Shown: one piece after another, positions 1 through 6,814 of the stretch | How the letters are laid out: each line of letters opens with the position of its first letter | Numbering within the stretch: position 1 is the stretch's first letter | Assembly (NCBI GenBank): GCA_964444795.1 | Contig: CAYUIQ010000125.1 | Coordinates: 1-25,830 of the forward strand | Length of the DNA: 25,830 nucleotides | From: JABMRP01 sp964444795 | Lineage (GTDB): Bacteria; Planctomycetota; Planctomycetia; Pirellulales; Thermoguttaceae | Reading direction: 5' to 3' | Notes under the pieces: generated by a model | Database searches by the model: none | Seen by the model: the letters and a program-made list of their open reading frames with translations, nothing else | What the model was told of the DNA's origin: nothing | Program-made: the position numbers and the translations under genes

Positions 1-50
1 ACGACCAACAAGAGCACGAAGCCCACGGCAACGGGAACAAGTCTTTTCAT
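1..50 (-). CDS. Start of a secreted or membrane protein (partial)
   Basis: The first 17 codons of a minus-strand gene run off the left edge. The visible N-terminus begins M-K-R-L-V-P-V-A and continues with a hydrophobic run (G-F-V-L-L-L-V), which is the positively charged plus hydrophobic pattern of a signal peptide or signal anchor. A good Shine-Dalgarno sequence, GGGAGGT, lies 6 bases upstream of the ATG (on the minus strand, about positions 57-63). The function cannot be told from this fragment. It is transcribed away from the glycosidase-like gene at 411. Confidence 0.6.
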   Translation of the reverse strand, partial: MKRLVPVAVGFVLLLV

Positions 51-218
51 GACAGATACCTCCCCGTGATACTCTCATGACACAAAGCCCCGGCAGACCC
101 GATCCACCTGGGACCAGCCATGCCGGAAGGATACCATAAAGAAGTTGCCCCACCAAGTCAGACCGTCTCACTTCATTCTGGCTTGAGATTTGCCCCTGAT
201 CCCAGGCTCCCCCGTTTG

Positions 219-248
219 CTTTCTTCGTGTCCTTGGTGTCTTTGTGGT
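219..248 (-). repeat. Short intergenic repeat, copy 1 (CCAC-AAGACA type)
   Basis: Read on the minus strand this is ACCACAAAGACACCAAGG followed by ACACGAAGAAAG. It aligns base for base, with few differences, to 9897-9926 on the plus strand. Both copies are intergenic. Related purine-rich CACAAAGACAC tracts occur between genes in many environmental bacterial genomes (general knowledge, function unknown). Confidence 0.6.
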
Positions 249-255
249 AAGCAAG

Positions 256-291
256 TTGGTGGGCCGGCGCTTCGCTTATCCCACCCTACAG
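256..291. repeat. Palindromic intergenic repeat (GGTGGG...CCCACC)
   Basis: GGTGGG at 258-263 pairs with CCCACC at 280-285 around a GC-rich centre containing GCGCTTCGC. The first part, TTGGTGGGC-GGCGCTT, recurs in near-identical form at 22171-22188. This looks like a dispersed REP-like element. No transposase is visible nearby. Confidence 0.5.
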
Positions 292-410
292 TCTTGTGGT
301 AAATCCGAGTCGGACGGATAATCGGCCCTCTTGCCCGACCCACCTCCAGCCGGGTATGATTAACCGCTGGTTGCGTGGACCGTTTCGTGAGAATAGGAAA
401 GTAGCGTACC

Positions 411-1391
411 ATGGCGCAGATCGATCCCTTTCAGTTGGCTCCGTATTTGAAATTCAATCCCGACGAGGGAACGGTTGTGTGCGGCCCGCTGGGCGACGGG
501 CCCGGGTATTGGGCCGGGGCGCCGGGGGTGATGTATAGCGAGACGCACGAGCGGTTCTATCTGGTCTACCGGTTGCGGCGGCCGCGGGGTGTCGAGCCCG
601 ATCGGGGGGCCGAGATTCGTATCGCCCAGAGTACCGACGGGATCGCGTTTGAGGATATCTGGTCGGGCACCAAGGATCTGCTCGATACGACCAGCATCGA
701 GCGGTGTGCCTTGGACTACCGGCCGGATACCGGCTGGCGGATGTACGTCAGCTACGTCGATCCGGGCGACCGGCGGTGGCTCATCAGTCTGATCGAAGCG
801 GATCGGCCCGAGGATTTTGATCTGCGGAGTGTACGCCCCATCTTGACCGCGGCCGATCTGGGCGTCGAAGGAGTGAAGGATCCGTTCCTTTTCGATCACG
901 ACGGCTTGCGGCACATGGTGGTCAGTTTTGCCGTGGCGGCCACGCCCGGGAGCACGGCCGACGACATGCACGGCACGGACGACGCCTACAACACGGGCCT
1001 GATCCAGTCGGCCACCGGATTGGCGACCAGCGGCGACGGCGTCGAGTGGCAGTGGCAGGGTCCGATCCTGGCACCCGCGCCCGGCGCTTGGGACGCGTAC
1101 GCCGCGCGCATCAATACGGTCTGGCGCCAGGGCGATACGTGGCTGGGCCTGTACGACGGTTCGGCCGACGTGAGCGAGAACTACGAGGAACGCTGCGGAC
1201 TGGCCTACTCGACCGACTTGCGTACGTTCCACCGAACGACCTTGAGCGAGCCCTTGTACCAACCGCTTTCCGACAAGCGGGCGCTGCGCTACTTCAACGT
1301 CGTGCGGCGCGACGATCGGCTGTACACCTACTACGAAATGTCGCGCGAGGACGGGAGTCACGATTTGCGCGTTATGTGTTGTCAAGCATAA
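411..1391 (+). CDS. Beta-propeller glycosidase-like protein (GH43/GH130-like)
   Basis: This 326-residue protein has the look of a five-bladed beta-propeller glycoside hydrolase: repeated Y/W-rich strands such as RFYLVYRL, WRMYVSYVD and TWLGLYDGS, and a V-K-D-P-F-L-F segment near residue 158 that resembles the Asp-Pro motif of GH43-type enzymes. There is no signal peptide, so it is probably cytoplasmic. The start at 411 is supported by AGGAAAG about 9 bases upstream. A Gfo/Idh/MocA oxidoreductase starts 13 bases after its stop, suggesting one transcript for sugar catabolism. Substrate and catalytic activity are not established; it could be a non-catalytic propeller, and the family call is by appearance only. 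Confidence 0.6.
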   Translation: MAQIDPFQLAPYLKFNPDEGTVVCGPLGDGPGYWAGAPGVMYSETHERFYLVYRLRRPRGVEPDRGAEIRIAQSTDGIAFEDIWSGTKDLLDTTSIERCALDYRPDTGWRMYVSYVDPGDRRWLISLIEADRPEDFDLRSVRPILTAADLGVEGVKDPFLFDHDGLRHMVVSFAVAATPGSTADDMHGTDDAYNTGLIQSATGLATSGDGVEWQWQGPILAPAPGAWDAYAARINTVWRQGDTWLGLYDGSADVSENYEERCGLAYSTDLRTFHRTTLSEPLYQPLSDKRALRYFNVVRRDDRLYTYYEMSREDGSHDLRVMCCQA

Positions 1392-1404
1392 GGAACTGCC
1401 CGGC

Positions 1405-2373
1405 ATGAGCAAACCGTTGCATTGGGGAATCCTGGGAACCGGGCGGATCGCGCGGAAGTTTGCCGGACAACTCGGCGAAGCTTCCCGGGCGAAGCTGGTT
1501 AGCGTCGGGTCGCGCGGCGTCGAATCGGCAAAGGACTTCGCCGGGCAGTACGGGTCGCCCGCGGTCGGCGACTACGATGCCGTGCTGGCCGATCCGCAAG
1601 TCGAGGCGGTTTACATCTCGTTGCCCAACTCGCTGCACCATCGGTGGACGATTCGCGCGTTGAACAAGGGCAAGCACGTCCTGTGCGAGAAGCCGATCGC
1701 CGGCGACGCGGCCGAAGCGGAAGAGATGTTCGACACGGCCCGACGTTGCGGTCGCGTGCTGGTCGAAGCCTTTATGTACCGTTTCCATCCGGCCATCGGG
1801 CGGCTGATCGAAACGGTTCGCGGCGGAGCGATTGGCGACGTGAAACTGATCCGTTCCCATTTCACATTCAACCGGCTGGACCCGGCCGATGTCCGCTTTC
1901 AGCCCCGACTGGCCGGCGGGTCGATGATGGACGTCGGCTGCTATTGCATCAACCTGTCGCGGGCGCTGGCCGGCGGCGAACCGACCGCCGTTCATGCGGC
2001 GGCCCATCTGCACGCTTCGGGGGTCGACGATTACGCGGCCGGCACGCTGGATTTCGGCGGCCAAACCCTGGCCGTCTTCACCTGCGGCATGAGCGTCGAG
2101 GCCGATCGTACGACCTACATCGGCGGCTCCGAGGGTTATATCGCGATCGATTGCCCCTGGTTCTGCGACGGGTCGTTTACCCTGGTGACCGACAAGGGCG
2201 ACACACGACACACGGTTCGCGTCGAAGCGACTGCCGGACTCTATGCCCTGGAAGCCGACGGGTTGGCCGCGGCCGCGCATGAGGGTGTCGACGTGCCGGT
2301 GACCGAGGCCGATTCGCTGGGCAACATGCGCGTGTTGGATCAACTGCGGCAACAAGTGGGCGTGGCGTTTTAG
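1405..2373 (+). CDS. Gfo/Idh/MocA family oxidoreductase
   Basis: A 322-residue NAD(P)-dependent sugar or cyclitol dehydrogenase-like protein. The N-terminal Rossmann fold carries G-T-G-R-I-A at residues 11-16, and the family signature C-E-K-P is at 94-97, whose lysine is normally catalytic. The C-terminal alpha/beta domain includes G-G-S-M-M-D-V-G-C-Y (171-180), where this family places further active-site residues. Length is typical (320-360). No signal peptide is present, unlike many planctomycete paralogues, so it acts in the cytoplasm. It follows the propeller gene by 13 bases. The family is certain; the substrate is unknown. Confidence 0.9.
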   Translation: MSKPLHWGILGTGRIARKFAGQLGEASRAKLVSVGSRGVESAKDFAGQYGSPAVGDYDAVLADPQVEAVYISLPNSLHHRWTIRALNKGKHVLCEKPIAGDAAEAEEMFDTARRCGRVLVEAFMYRFHPAIGRLIETVRGGAIGDVKLIRSHFTFNRLDPADVRFQPRLAGGSMMDVGCYCINLSRALAGGEPTAVHAAAHLHASGVDDYAAGTLDFGGQTLAVFTCGMSVEADRTTYIGGSEGYIAIDCPWFCDGSFTLVTDKGDTRHTVRVEATAGLYALEADGLAAAAHEGVDVPVTEADSLGNMRVLDQLRQQVGVAF

Positions 2374-2476
2374 TAATGTACGATGGGCTTCCAAGCCCGT
2401 CGCTAATGTGCGATGGCCCTCCGAGGCCGTCGCGGGAATGATCGCGGGTTCTCGACGGGCTGGAAGCCCATCGTAC
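2374..2476. repeat. Tandem plus inverted intergenic repeat
   Basis: Two 30-base units lie head to tail directly after the oxidoreductase stop (2374-2403 and 2404-2433), sharing TAATGT-CGATGG and ending CGTCGC. A third copy in inverted orientation (2454-2476) is complementary to 2378-2401 except for one missing T. The RNA could form a 23-base-pair hairpin around the middle unit. It may act as a terminator or processing site between the oxidoreductase and the sulfatase. There is no T-tract, so a classic intrinsic terminator is unlikely. Confidence 0.8.
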
Positions 2477-2501
2477 GGACTCCCGCGTACGGGAGGACCG
2501 C

Positions 2502-3932
2502 ATGACCACGGCTTCATCCGACCGGCCGAACATCCTCTGGATCTGCACGGATCAACAGCGGTTCGATACGATCGGCGCGTTGGGCAACGAGCGGATCAAC
2601 ACGCCGCACGTCGATCGGCTCACCGCCGGCGGCGTGGCCTTCACTCGGGCCTTTGCCCAGAGCCCCGTCTGCACGCCGAGCCGGGCGTCGTTTCTCACCG
2701 GCCGTTATCCGCGGACCACGCGATGCCGTCAAAACGGACAGATGATTCCCGCCGACGAACGGCTCATCAGCCGCATTCTGGCCGACGAAGGTTACACGTG
2801 CGGACTGGGCGGGAAGCTACATCTGGCCTCGTGTGCCAACGGTCGGGTCGAGCAGCGGATCGACGACGGCTACACGACGTTCCACTGGTCGCACCATCCG
2901 CAACCCGATTGGCCCGAGAACGCGTATACCCAATGGTTAACCGCACAGGGTACGTCGTGGGACGAACTGTACGGCGGCCCGGCGACGCCCTATGTGAAGC
3001 ACGGCATCCCGGCCGAGTTTCATCAGACCACCTGGTGTGCGGAGACGGCCGTCGATTTCATCCGCGCCAACCGAGGCCGGCCGTGGCTGTTCAGCTTCAA
3101 TTGTTTCGACCCCCATCATCCGTTCGACCCGCCGGGCGAATATCTGTCGCGATACGACCCGGCCGAGATGCGGCTGCCCAAGGTTTATCCCGGCGAATTG
3201 GAAAAGAAGCCGGCGTACCAGCGATTGGATCACCAGTGGGCCCACAACGAGCCGGGCTATTTCCATACGGCCGGCATGACCGACGAAGACCGCCGTCAGG
3301 TGGCCGCCGCTTACTACGCGATGATCGAACTGATCGACGACGGGGTCGGCCGGATGTTGGCGGCGCTGGAGGAGACCGGACAGGCCGACAACACGATCGT
3401 CATCTTCATGTCGGATCACGGCGAGATGCTCGGCGACCACGGCATCTACCTCAAGGGCCCGCATTTCTACGACGAGGCGGTGCAAGTGCCGCTGATCCTC
3501 TCGGCGCCGGGCCGTTTTCAGCGTGGGTTGCAGGCCGACGGACTGGTCGAACTGGTCGATCTGGCGCCCACGCTACTGGAAGCAGCGGGGATCGAGGTGC
3601 CCGCGTCGATACAGGGCCGATCGCTGCTGCCGATCCTCACCGGCCGTGCCGATCCGGCCCGGCATCGCGACGCCGTGTACAGCGAATACTACAACGCCTG
3701 GACACACAAGCGTTCGTATGGCACGATGGTGCGAACCCAGCGCGAGAAGATCGTCGTTTACCATGGGATCGACGAGGGGGAGCTTTACGACCTGGAGGAA
3801 GATCCCGACGAGTTCGATAACCTTTGGGACGATCCGTCCCGATCGGCGATGAAGATGCGACTGATGAAGCAGGCCTTCGACATCAGCGTGCTGACCATGG
3901 ACCCGACCCCGCCGAGGCTGGGGGCGTTTTAG
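2502..3932 (+). CDS. Type I sulfatase (formylglycine-dependent)
   Basis: A 476-residue sulfatase that hydrolyses sulfate esters. The activation motif C-T-P-S-R is at residues 57-61; C57 would be converted to formylglycine. The second signature G-K-L-H-L is at 104-108. The metal-site aspartate and histidine are visible in F-M-S-D-H-G (D305, H306), and the N-terminal metal site is I-C-T-D-Q-Q. No signal peptide is seen, so it is predicted cytoplasmic and would act on imported sulfated sugars, unless exported another way. It starts with ATG 5 bases after GGGAGGA. It resembles the choline-sulfatase/heparan-sulfatase side of the family, but the substrate cannot be assigned. Downstream it converges on the PIN gene with only 24 bases between. 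Confidence 0.92.
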   Translation: MTTASSDRPNILWICTDQQRFDTIGALGNERINTPHVDRLTAGGVAFTRAFAQSPVCTPSRASFLTGRYPRTTRCRQNGQMIPADERLISRILADEGYTCGLGGKLHLASCANGRVEQRIDDGYTTFHWSHHPQPDWPENAYTQWLTAQGTSWDELYGGPATPYVKHGIPAEFHQTTWCAETAVDFIRANRGRPWLFSFNCFDPHHPFDPPGEYLSRYDPAEMRLPKVYPGELEKKPAYQRLDHQWAHNEPGYFHTAGMTDEDRRQVAAAYYAMIELIDDGVGRMLAALEETGQADNTIVIFMSDHGEMLGDHGIYLKGPHFYDEAVQVPLILSAPGRFQRGLQADGLVELVDLAPTLLEAAGIEVPASIQGRSLLPILTGRADPARHRDAVYSEYYNAWTHKRSYGTMVRTQREKIVVYHGIDEGELYDLEEDPDEFDNLWDDPSRSAMKMRLMKQAFDISVLTMDPTPPRLGAF

Positions 3933-3956
3933 AGTTTCTGCCGCCGAAACCGGCGA

Positions 3957-4415
3957 TCAGATGTCCTGAGTGTGGATGATATGCACTCTGAACTCGCGAT
4001 AGATGCACGCATCGGCCTTGAGCATTCGGTCCTCTTCCGTAATGATCGTGCTTGTTCTTGAATCTGGTAGGATGGCGGTACACAAGACGTGGTCGTCGTG
4101 TTTGGGATACCGGCATTTGCGTGCCTTCTCCCGATCGCGACCCGGCCACCGGGCACAGTTGAAGATGCAACGGTTTTGGTCCGGATTGGCCATAAGTTCG
4201 AGGAAGAGTTTTACGTAATCGTTTCTCGGACTCGGCAGTTTTCGAACGTATTCGGCCAAGAGTTGCTTGCTGATAAGAGCGGTTCTTCTCCCCGCCTGGA
4301 TCTCGGAAAGTAGCTTGATTCGTTTTCGGAACAGCCGTTTCTCTCGAGGCGGCTGGGTTATGGGGGCATTTGCCTTCTGCAGCACCGTGGTGTCGATAGC
4401 GGATTCTTTGGGCAT
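3957..4415 (-). CDS. PIN-like domain protein (putative nuclease)
   Basis: A 152-residue protein with the spacing of acidic residues expected for a PIN ribonuclease: A-I-D-T-T-V-L at the N-terminus, L-L-A-E-Y-V in the first third, H-D-D-H-V-L-C-T-A two-thirds along, and I-I-T-E-E-D-R-M-L near the C-terminus. PIN domains cleave RNA with magnesium and are common as toxins. The ATG at 4415 is 13 bases after the stop of the ATPase gene and has GAGGG upstream; an in-frame TTG at 4442 would overlap that gene. No antitoxin-like small gene is present, so the ATPase may be the partner. The protein is longer than a minimal VapC (about 130). The fold call is by motif only. Confidence 0.6.
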   Translation of the reverse strand: MPKESAIDTTVLQKANAPITQPPREKRLFRKRIKLLSEIQAGRRTALISKQLLAEYVRKLPSPRNDYVKLFLELMANPDQNRCIFNCARWPGRDREKARKCRYPKHDDHVLCTAILPDSRTSTIITEEDRMLKADACIYREFRVHIIHTQDI

Positions 4416-4428
4416 GCGTACTGTTCCC

Positions 4429-5745
4429 TCAGGTGGAGTCAACCATTCCTTTCAAGATCGCCATTCTCTCTTCGCTGGCCTCTTCCATGAATCCTCTCGG
4501 CCAATTCTTGATCTGTGCAATCCGGTCCAATTCCAGCGGGATCGCTTTGCTGGCTCCCTCCCGGGTCTTGGTTACAAAGATGATGCTCACATCCGAAGCG
4601 TTCAATTGAGGTCCCTTCGATCCGTTTCGCAAGAGGGATCGACGAAGCCGCAGCAAGAGGTTTTCGCTGTGTGTCTCGGCGATAACACGTCGACCGGTCT
4701 TGGCCAGACTGACGAGGAAATCGGCCATTCGGAGTTGTGCGTCCGGGTGCAAGTGTATCTCCGGCTCTTGCACGACGAAGGTTCCCCCGGGAGGCGTTCG
4801 GAGTCCCTCCACGAAAACGGGAAACGCCTGACCAATCCCGAACCCAACATCCGCGAAGTTGGCCCATCTGCCGGAATCCGTGTCTCTAAGCCGAAGCTCG
4901 AAAATGCGCGCCGTCGTCGAAATCTGCCTCAGGGGCTTTAGACGCACCCGGCCCACACTTTCGAGCCAGCCGTTGACGCTACGAAACAACTCGCCACGTT
5001 TTTTTCCTCGGCGTCTGGCGTCCTCGATCAGTGCGTCAACCACATGTTGGCCGGTCGCATCGATCGTTTCAGGAACGCGACCCCCATATTCATAGCGACG
5101 GCCGGGTTGCCTGCGAAATGCTCCGACCGCTCGGATATTCCCTAACGTGCTCTCAAAAGCATCGATCGCCTGTCGGGCCACCTTGCGGCTCTCCTGGTGT
5201 TTTTGGTTCGGCCGTCCTCGTCGCGGGGGTTCTTCCCCAATAAGAGGAAAGAAGCGTGTTGGAGGAAACTGAAACACCGCGCCCTTTTCTCCTCCCTTGA
5301 CTCGTCCCCCAATCAGTAGCTCGTAGGGCCCTCCTCGGCCGCGACCGCGTCGGATCTCCAGCGGATCGGCAGCGCCTGATCGGACTTTCATTCGGGATAA
5401 TCGGGGCGGCTGTGGTTCGTCCGAACTGAACTCCAGGTCGATTGTCACCGCCCCTTTGACGCCACGCACGCCAACGACGTCGAATGCCATCCGAACGTGC
5501 TGTTTCGTCTTGTGTTGATGGACAATGTCCGCATAGGTACCGGCGTCGTAGTGAGGGCCACGGAGATCGAGCCTCGGGCCGTATTCGGGCGATTCGAGCG
5601 TTTGCCGCAGGAGCAGCAAACTCTGAAGGATCGAGGATTTGCCCGTGTTGTTTCGACCGAAAATCACGGTCAGAGGTGCCAACGGAATGTCCCCACTGTC
5701 GGCAAAACACTTGAAATCGCGGAGCCTGATTCTGTCGATAGGCAT
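4429..5745 (-). CDS. AAA family ATPase, DUF3696-type (OLD-like)
   Basis: A 438-residue ATPase of the ABC/SMC-like AAA group (AAA_15/AAA_21). It opens with I-R-L-R-D-F-K-C-F, then Walker A G-R-N-N-T-G-K-S-S (residues 30-38). The Walker B region V-Q-E-P-E-I-H-L-H-P is near 325-334, followed by the switch region A-E-T-H-S-E-N. The C-terminus contains N-W-P-R-G-F-M-E-E, matching the W-P-x-G-F-F-D-E pattern of DUF3696. The start is the ATG at 5745 with GAGG 6 bases upstream; TTG 5763 is the alternative. It forms an operon with the downstream PIN-like gene. Related ATPases pair with nucleases in anti-phage systems; that role here is inference. Confidence 0.85.
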   Translation of the reverse strand: MPIDRIRLRDFKCFADSGDIPLAPLTVIFGRNNTGKSSILQSLLLLRQTLESPEYGPRLDLRGPHYDAGTYADIVHQHKTKQHVRMAFDVVGVRGVKGAVTIDLEFSSDEPQPPRLSRMKVRSGAADPLEIRRGRGRGGPYELLIGGRVKGGEKGAVFQFPPTRFFPLIGEEPPRRGRPNQKHQESRKVARQAIDAFESTLGNIRAVGAFRRQPGRRYEYGGRVPETIDATGQHVVDALIEDARRRGKKRGELFRSVNGWLESVGRVRLKPLRQISTTARIFELRLRDTDSGRWANFADVGFGIGQAFPVFVEGLRTPPGGTFVVQEPEIHLHPDAQLRMADFLVSLAKTGRRVIAETHSENLLLRLRRSLLRNGSKGPQLNASDVSIIFVTKTREGASKAIPLELDRIAQIKNWPRGFMEEASEERMAILKGMVDST

Positions 5746-5850
5746 ATCTCGCCTCGTGATCAAAGATCTTCCCGAAAGACCTCGCTTCTGGCCAACTCGC
5801 CAGATCAGCGGGTATGATTATACCTCTCTCGTCCAATATAGAGTAGCCTA

Positions 5851-5879
5851 TTATCAAAAAGATGACAAACCAATACAAT
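5851..5879 (+). promoter_or_regulatory. Candidate sigma70-type promoter for the isomerase/symporter operon
   Basis: TTATCA (5851-5856) and TACAAT (5874-5879) are separated by 17 bases in an AT-rich stretch between divergent genes. Transcription would begin about 95 bases before the gene at 5980. A TATAAT on the opposite strand (5817-5822) may serve the ATPase gene but lacks a matching -35 box. Confidence 0.35.
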
Positions 5880-5979
5880 ATGGCCTCGGGAGAGTTGTTG
5901 TTTCCTGCACCTTGCTGCCTCGGTGCCTGGTTGATCGTACCTCCTGAACCTTGCTTCAAGAGCACTTGAGGAGAACACC

Positions 5980-6789
5980 ATGCCCTTCACCCTTTGCCTC
6001 AACACGAGCACGATCAAGCCGCAGCCGATGCTCGAGAAGATCCGTCTGGCGGCCGAGGCCGGGTTTGCCGGGGTCGAGCTTTGGATCAACGACGTGTACG
6101 AATACGTGGGCCAGGGCGGCGAAGTGCGCGATATTGAAAAGGCGATTGCCGACAGTGGGCTGATCGTGCCTTGTGCGATTGCCGCTCGGTTTTGGGGCGA
6201 GGCCGAGGGGTTGGAGTATCCGCTGGTGCTGGACGAGATCAAGCGGCGGATGGAAATGGCCGCACGGCTTGGATCGCCCTATCTGGTCGCCACACCGCCG
6301 CGCGAACCATGCGACATCGGCCGGCTCACAGCCCGATATAAGGACCTGCTGGAGATCGGCCGGCAGGTGGGTGTCAAGCCGACGTTCGAGTACATCAGCT
6401 TCTTTCGCTCGGTCGGCCATTTGGGCCGGGCGTGGCGGATCGTGCAGGACGTCGACGACCCCGACGCCACGATCATTCTCGACGCTTTCCATACATACAA
6501 CGGCGGGGCAACGCTGGAGGATCTGCGGCCGATCCCCGTCGAGCGGATCAGCCATTACCATATCGACGACGCCGCGCCGGACAAACCGCTGGGCCAGCAG
6601 ACCGATCCCGACCGGGTGATGCTGGGAGATGGGGTGATCGACCTTGCTGCCGAAATCGCCGTGTTGCGAGAAAAGGGCTACGACGGCACGGTCAGCCTGG
6701 AGCTTTTTAACAAGGATCTCTGGACCGCGGATCCTCGCGAGGTGCTGGCGACGGGGATCGAGAGGATGCGACAGTTGTTGGACGAGTAA
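5980..6789 (+). CDS. Xylose-isomerase-like TIM barrel (hydroxypyruvate isomerase-like)
   Basis: A 269-residue sugar phosphate isomerase/epimerase of the AP-endonuclease-2 superfamily, a cytoplasmic TIM barrel that moves carbonyl groups on sugars or keto acids using a divalent metal. Likely metal ligands are E137 (F-E-Y), D168 and H171 (I-L-D-A-F-H), H194 (S-H-Y-H-I-D-D) and E241 (S-L-E-L-F). The length matches the family (250-290). It starts with ATG 7 bases after GAGGAG. A sodium:solute symporter begins 25 bases downstream, so the two are probably co-transcribed and the symporter may import its substrate. Hydroxypyruvate isomerase is one family member; the exact reaction here is not known. 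Confidence 0.85.
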   Translation: MPFTLCLNTSTIKPQPMLEKIRLAAEAGFAGVELWINDVYEYVGQGGEVRDIEKAIADSGLIVPCAIAARFWGEAEGLEYPLVLDEIKRRMEMAARLGSPYLVATPPREPCDIGRLTARYKDLLEIGRQVGVKPTFEYISFFRSVGHLGRAWRIVQDVDDPDATIILDAFHTYNGGATLEDLRPIPVERISHYHIDDAAPDKPLGQQTDPDRVMLGDGVIDLAAEIAVLREKGYDGTVSLELFNKDLWTADPREVLATGIERMRQLLDE

Positions 6790-6814
6790 CCGTTTCGTTC
6801 GTATGGAGAACACC

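Larger units (their letters stand above)
51..410. other. Intergenic region with two repeat elements
   Basis: This 360-base stretch separates the divergent gene at the left edge from the propeller gene at 411. No convincing gene was found; the small open frames lack start signals and protein-like composition. It holds two adjacent short repeats (219-248 and 256-291), listed separately. Promoters for both flanking genes should lie here, but I see no strong consensus match. Confidence 0.6.

Noticed and set aside
360..1412. Long minus-strand open frame opposite the propeller gene (350 codons)
   Set aside because: It mirrors the real gene on the other strand, has no family motifs and is rich in R/P/G/V as expected of a high-GC shadow frame.
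2408..3820. 470-codon plus-strand frame overlapping the sulfatase
   Set aside because: Arg/Pro-rich alternative frame; the sulfatase frame carries C-T-P-S-R and the other active-site motifs.
5789..5822. TATAAT on the minus strand as promoter of the DUF3696 ATPase
   Set aside because: The -10 box is perfect, but the nearest -35-like TTGGAC is only 8 bases away and nothing suitable lies at 16-18 bases.
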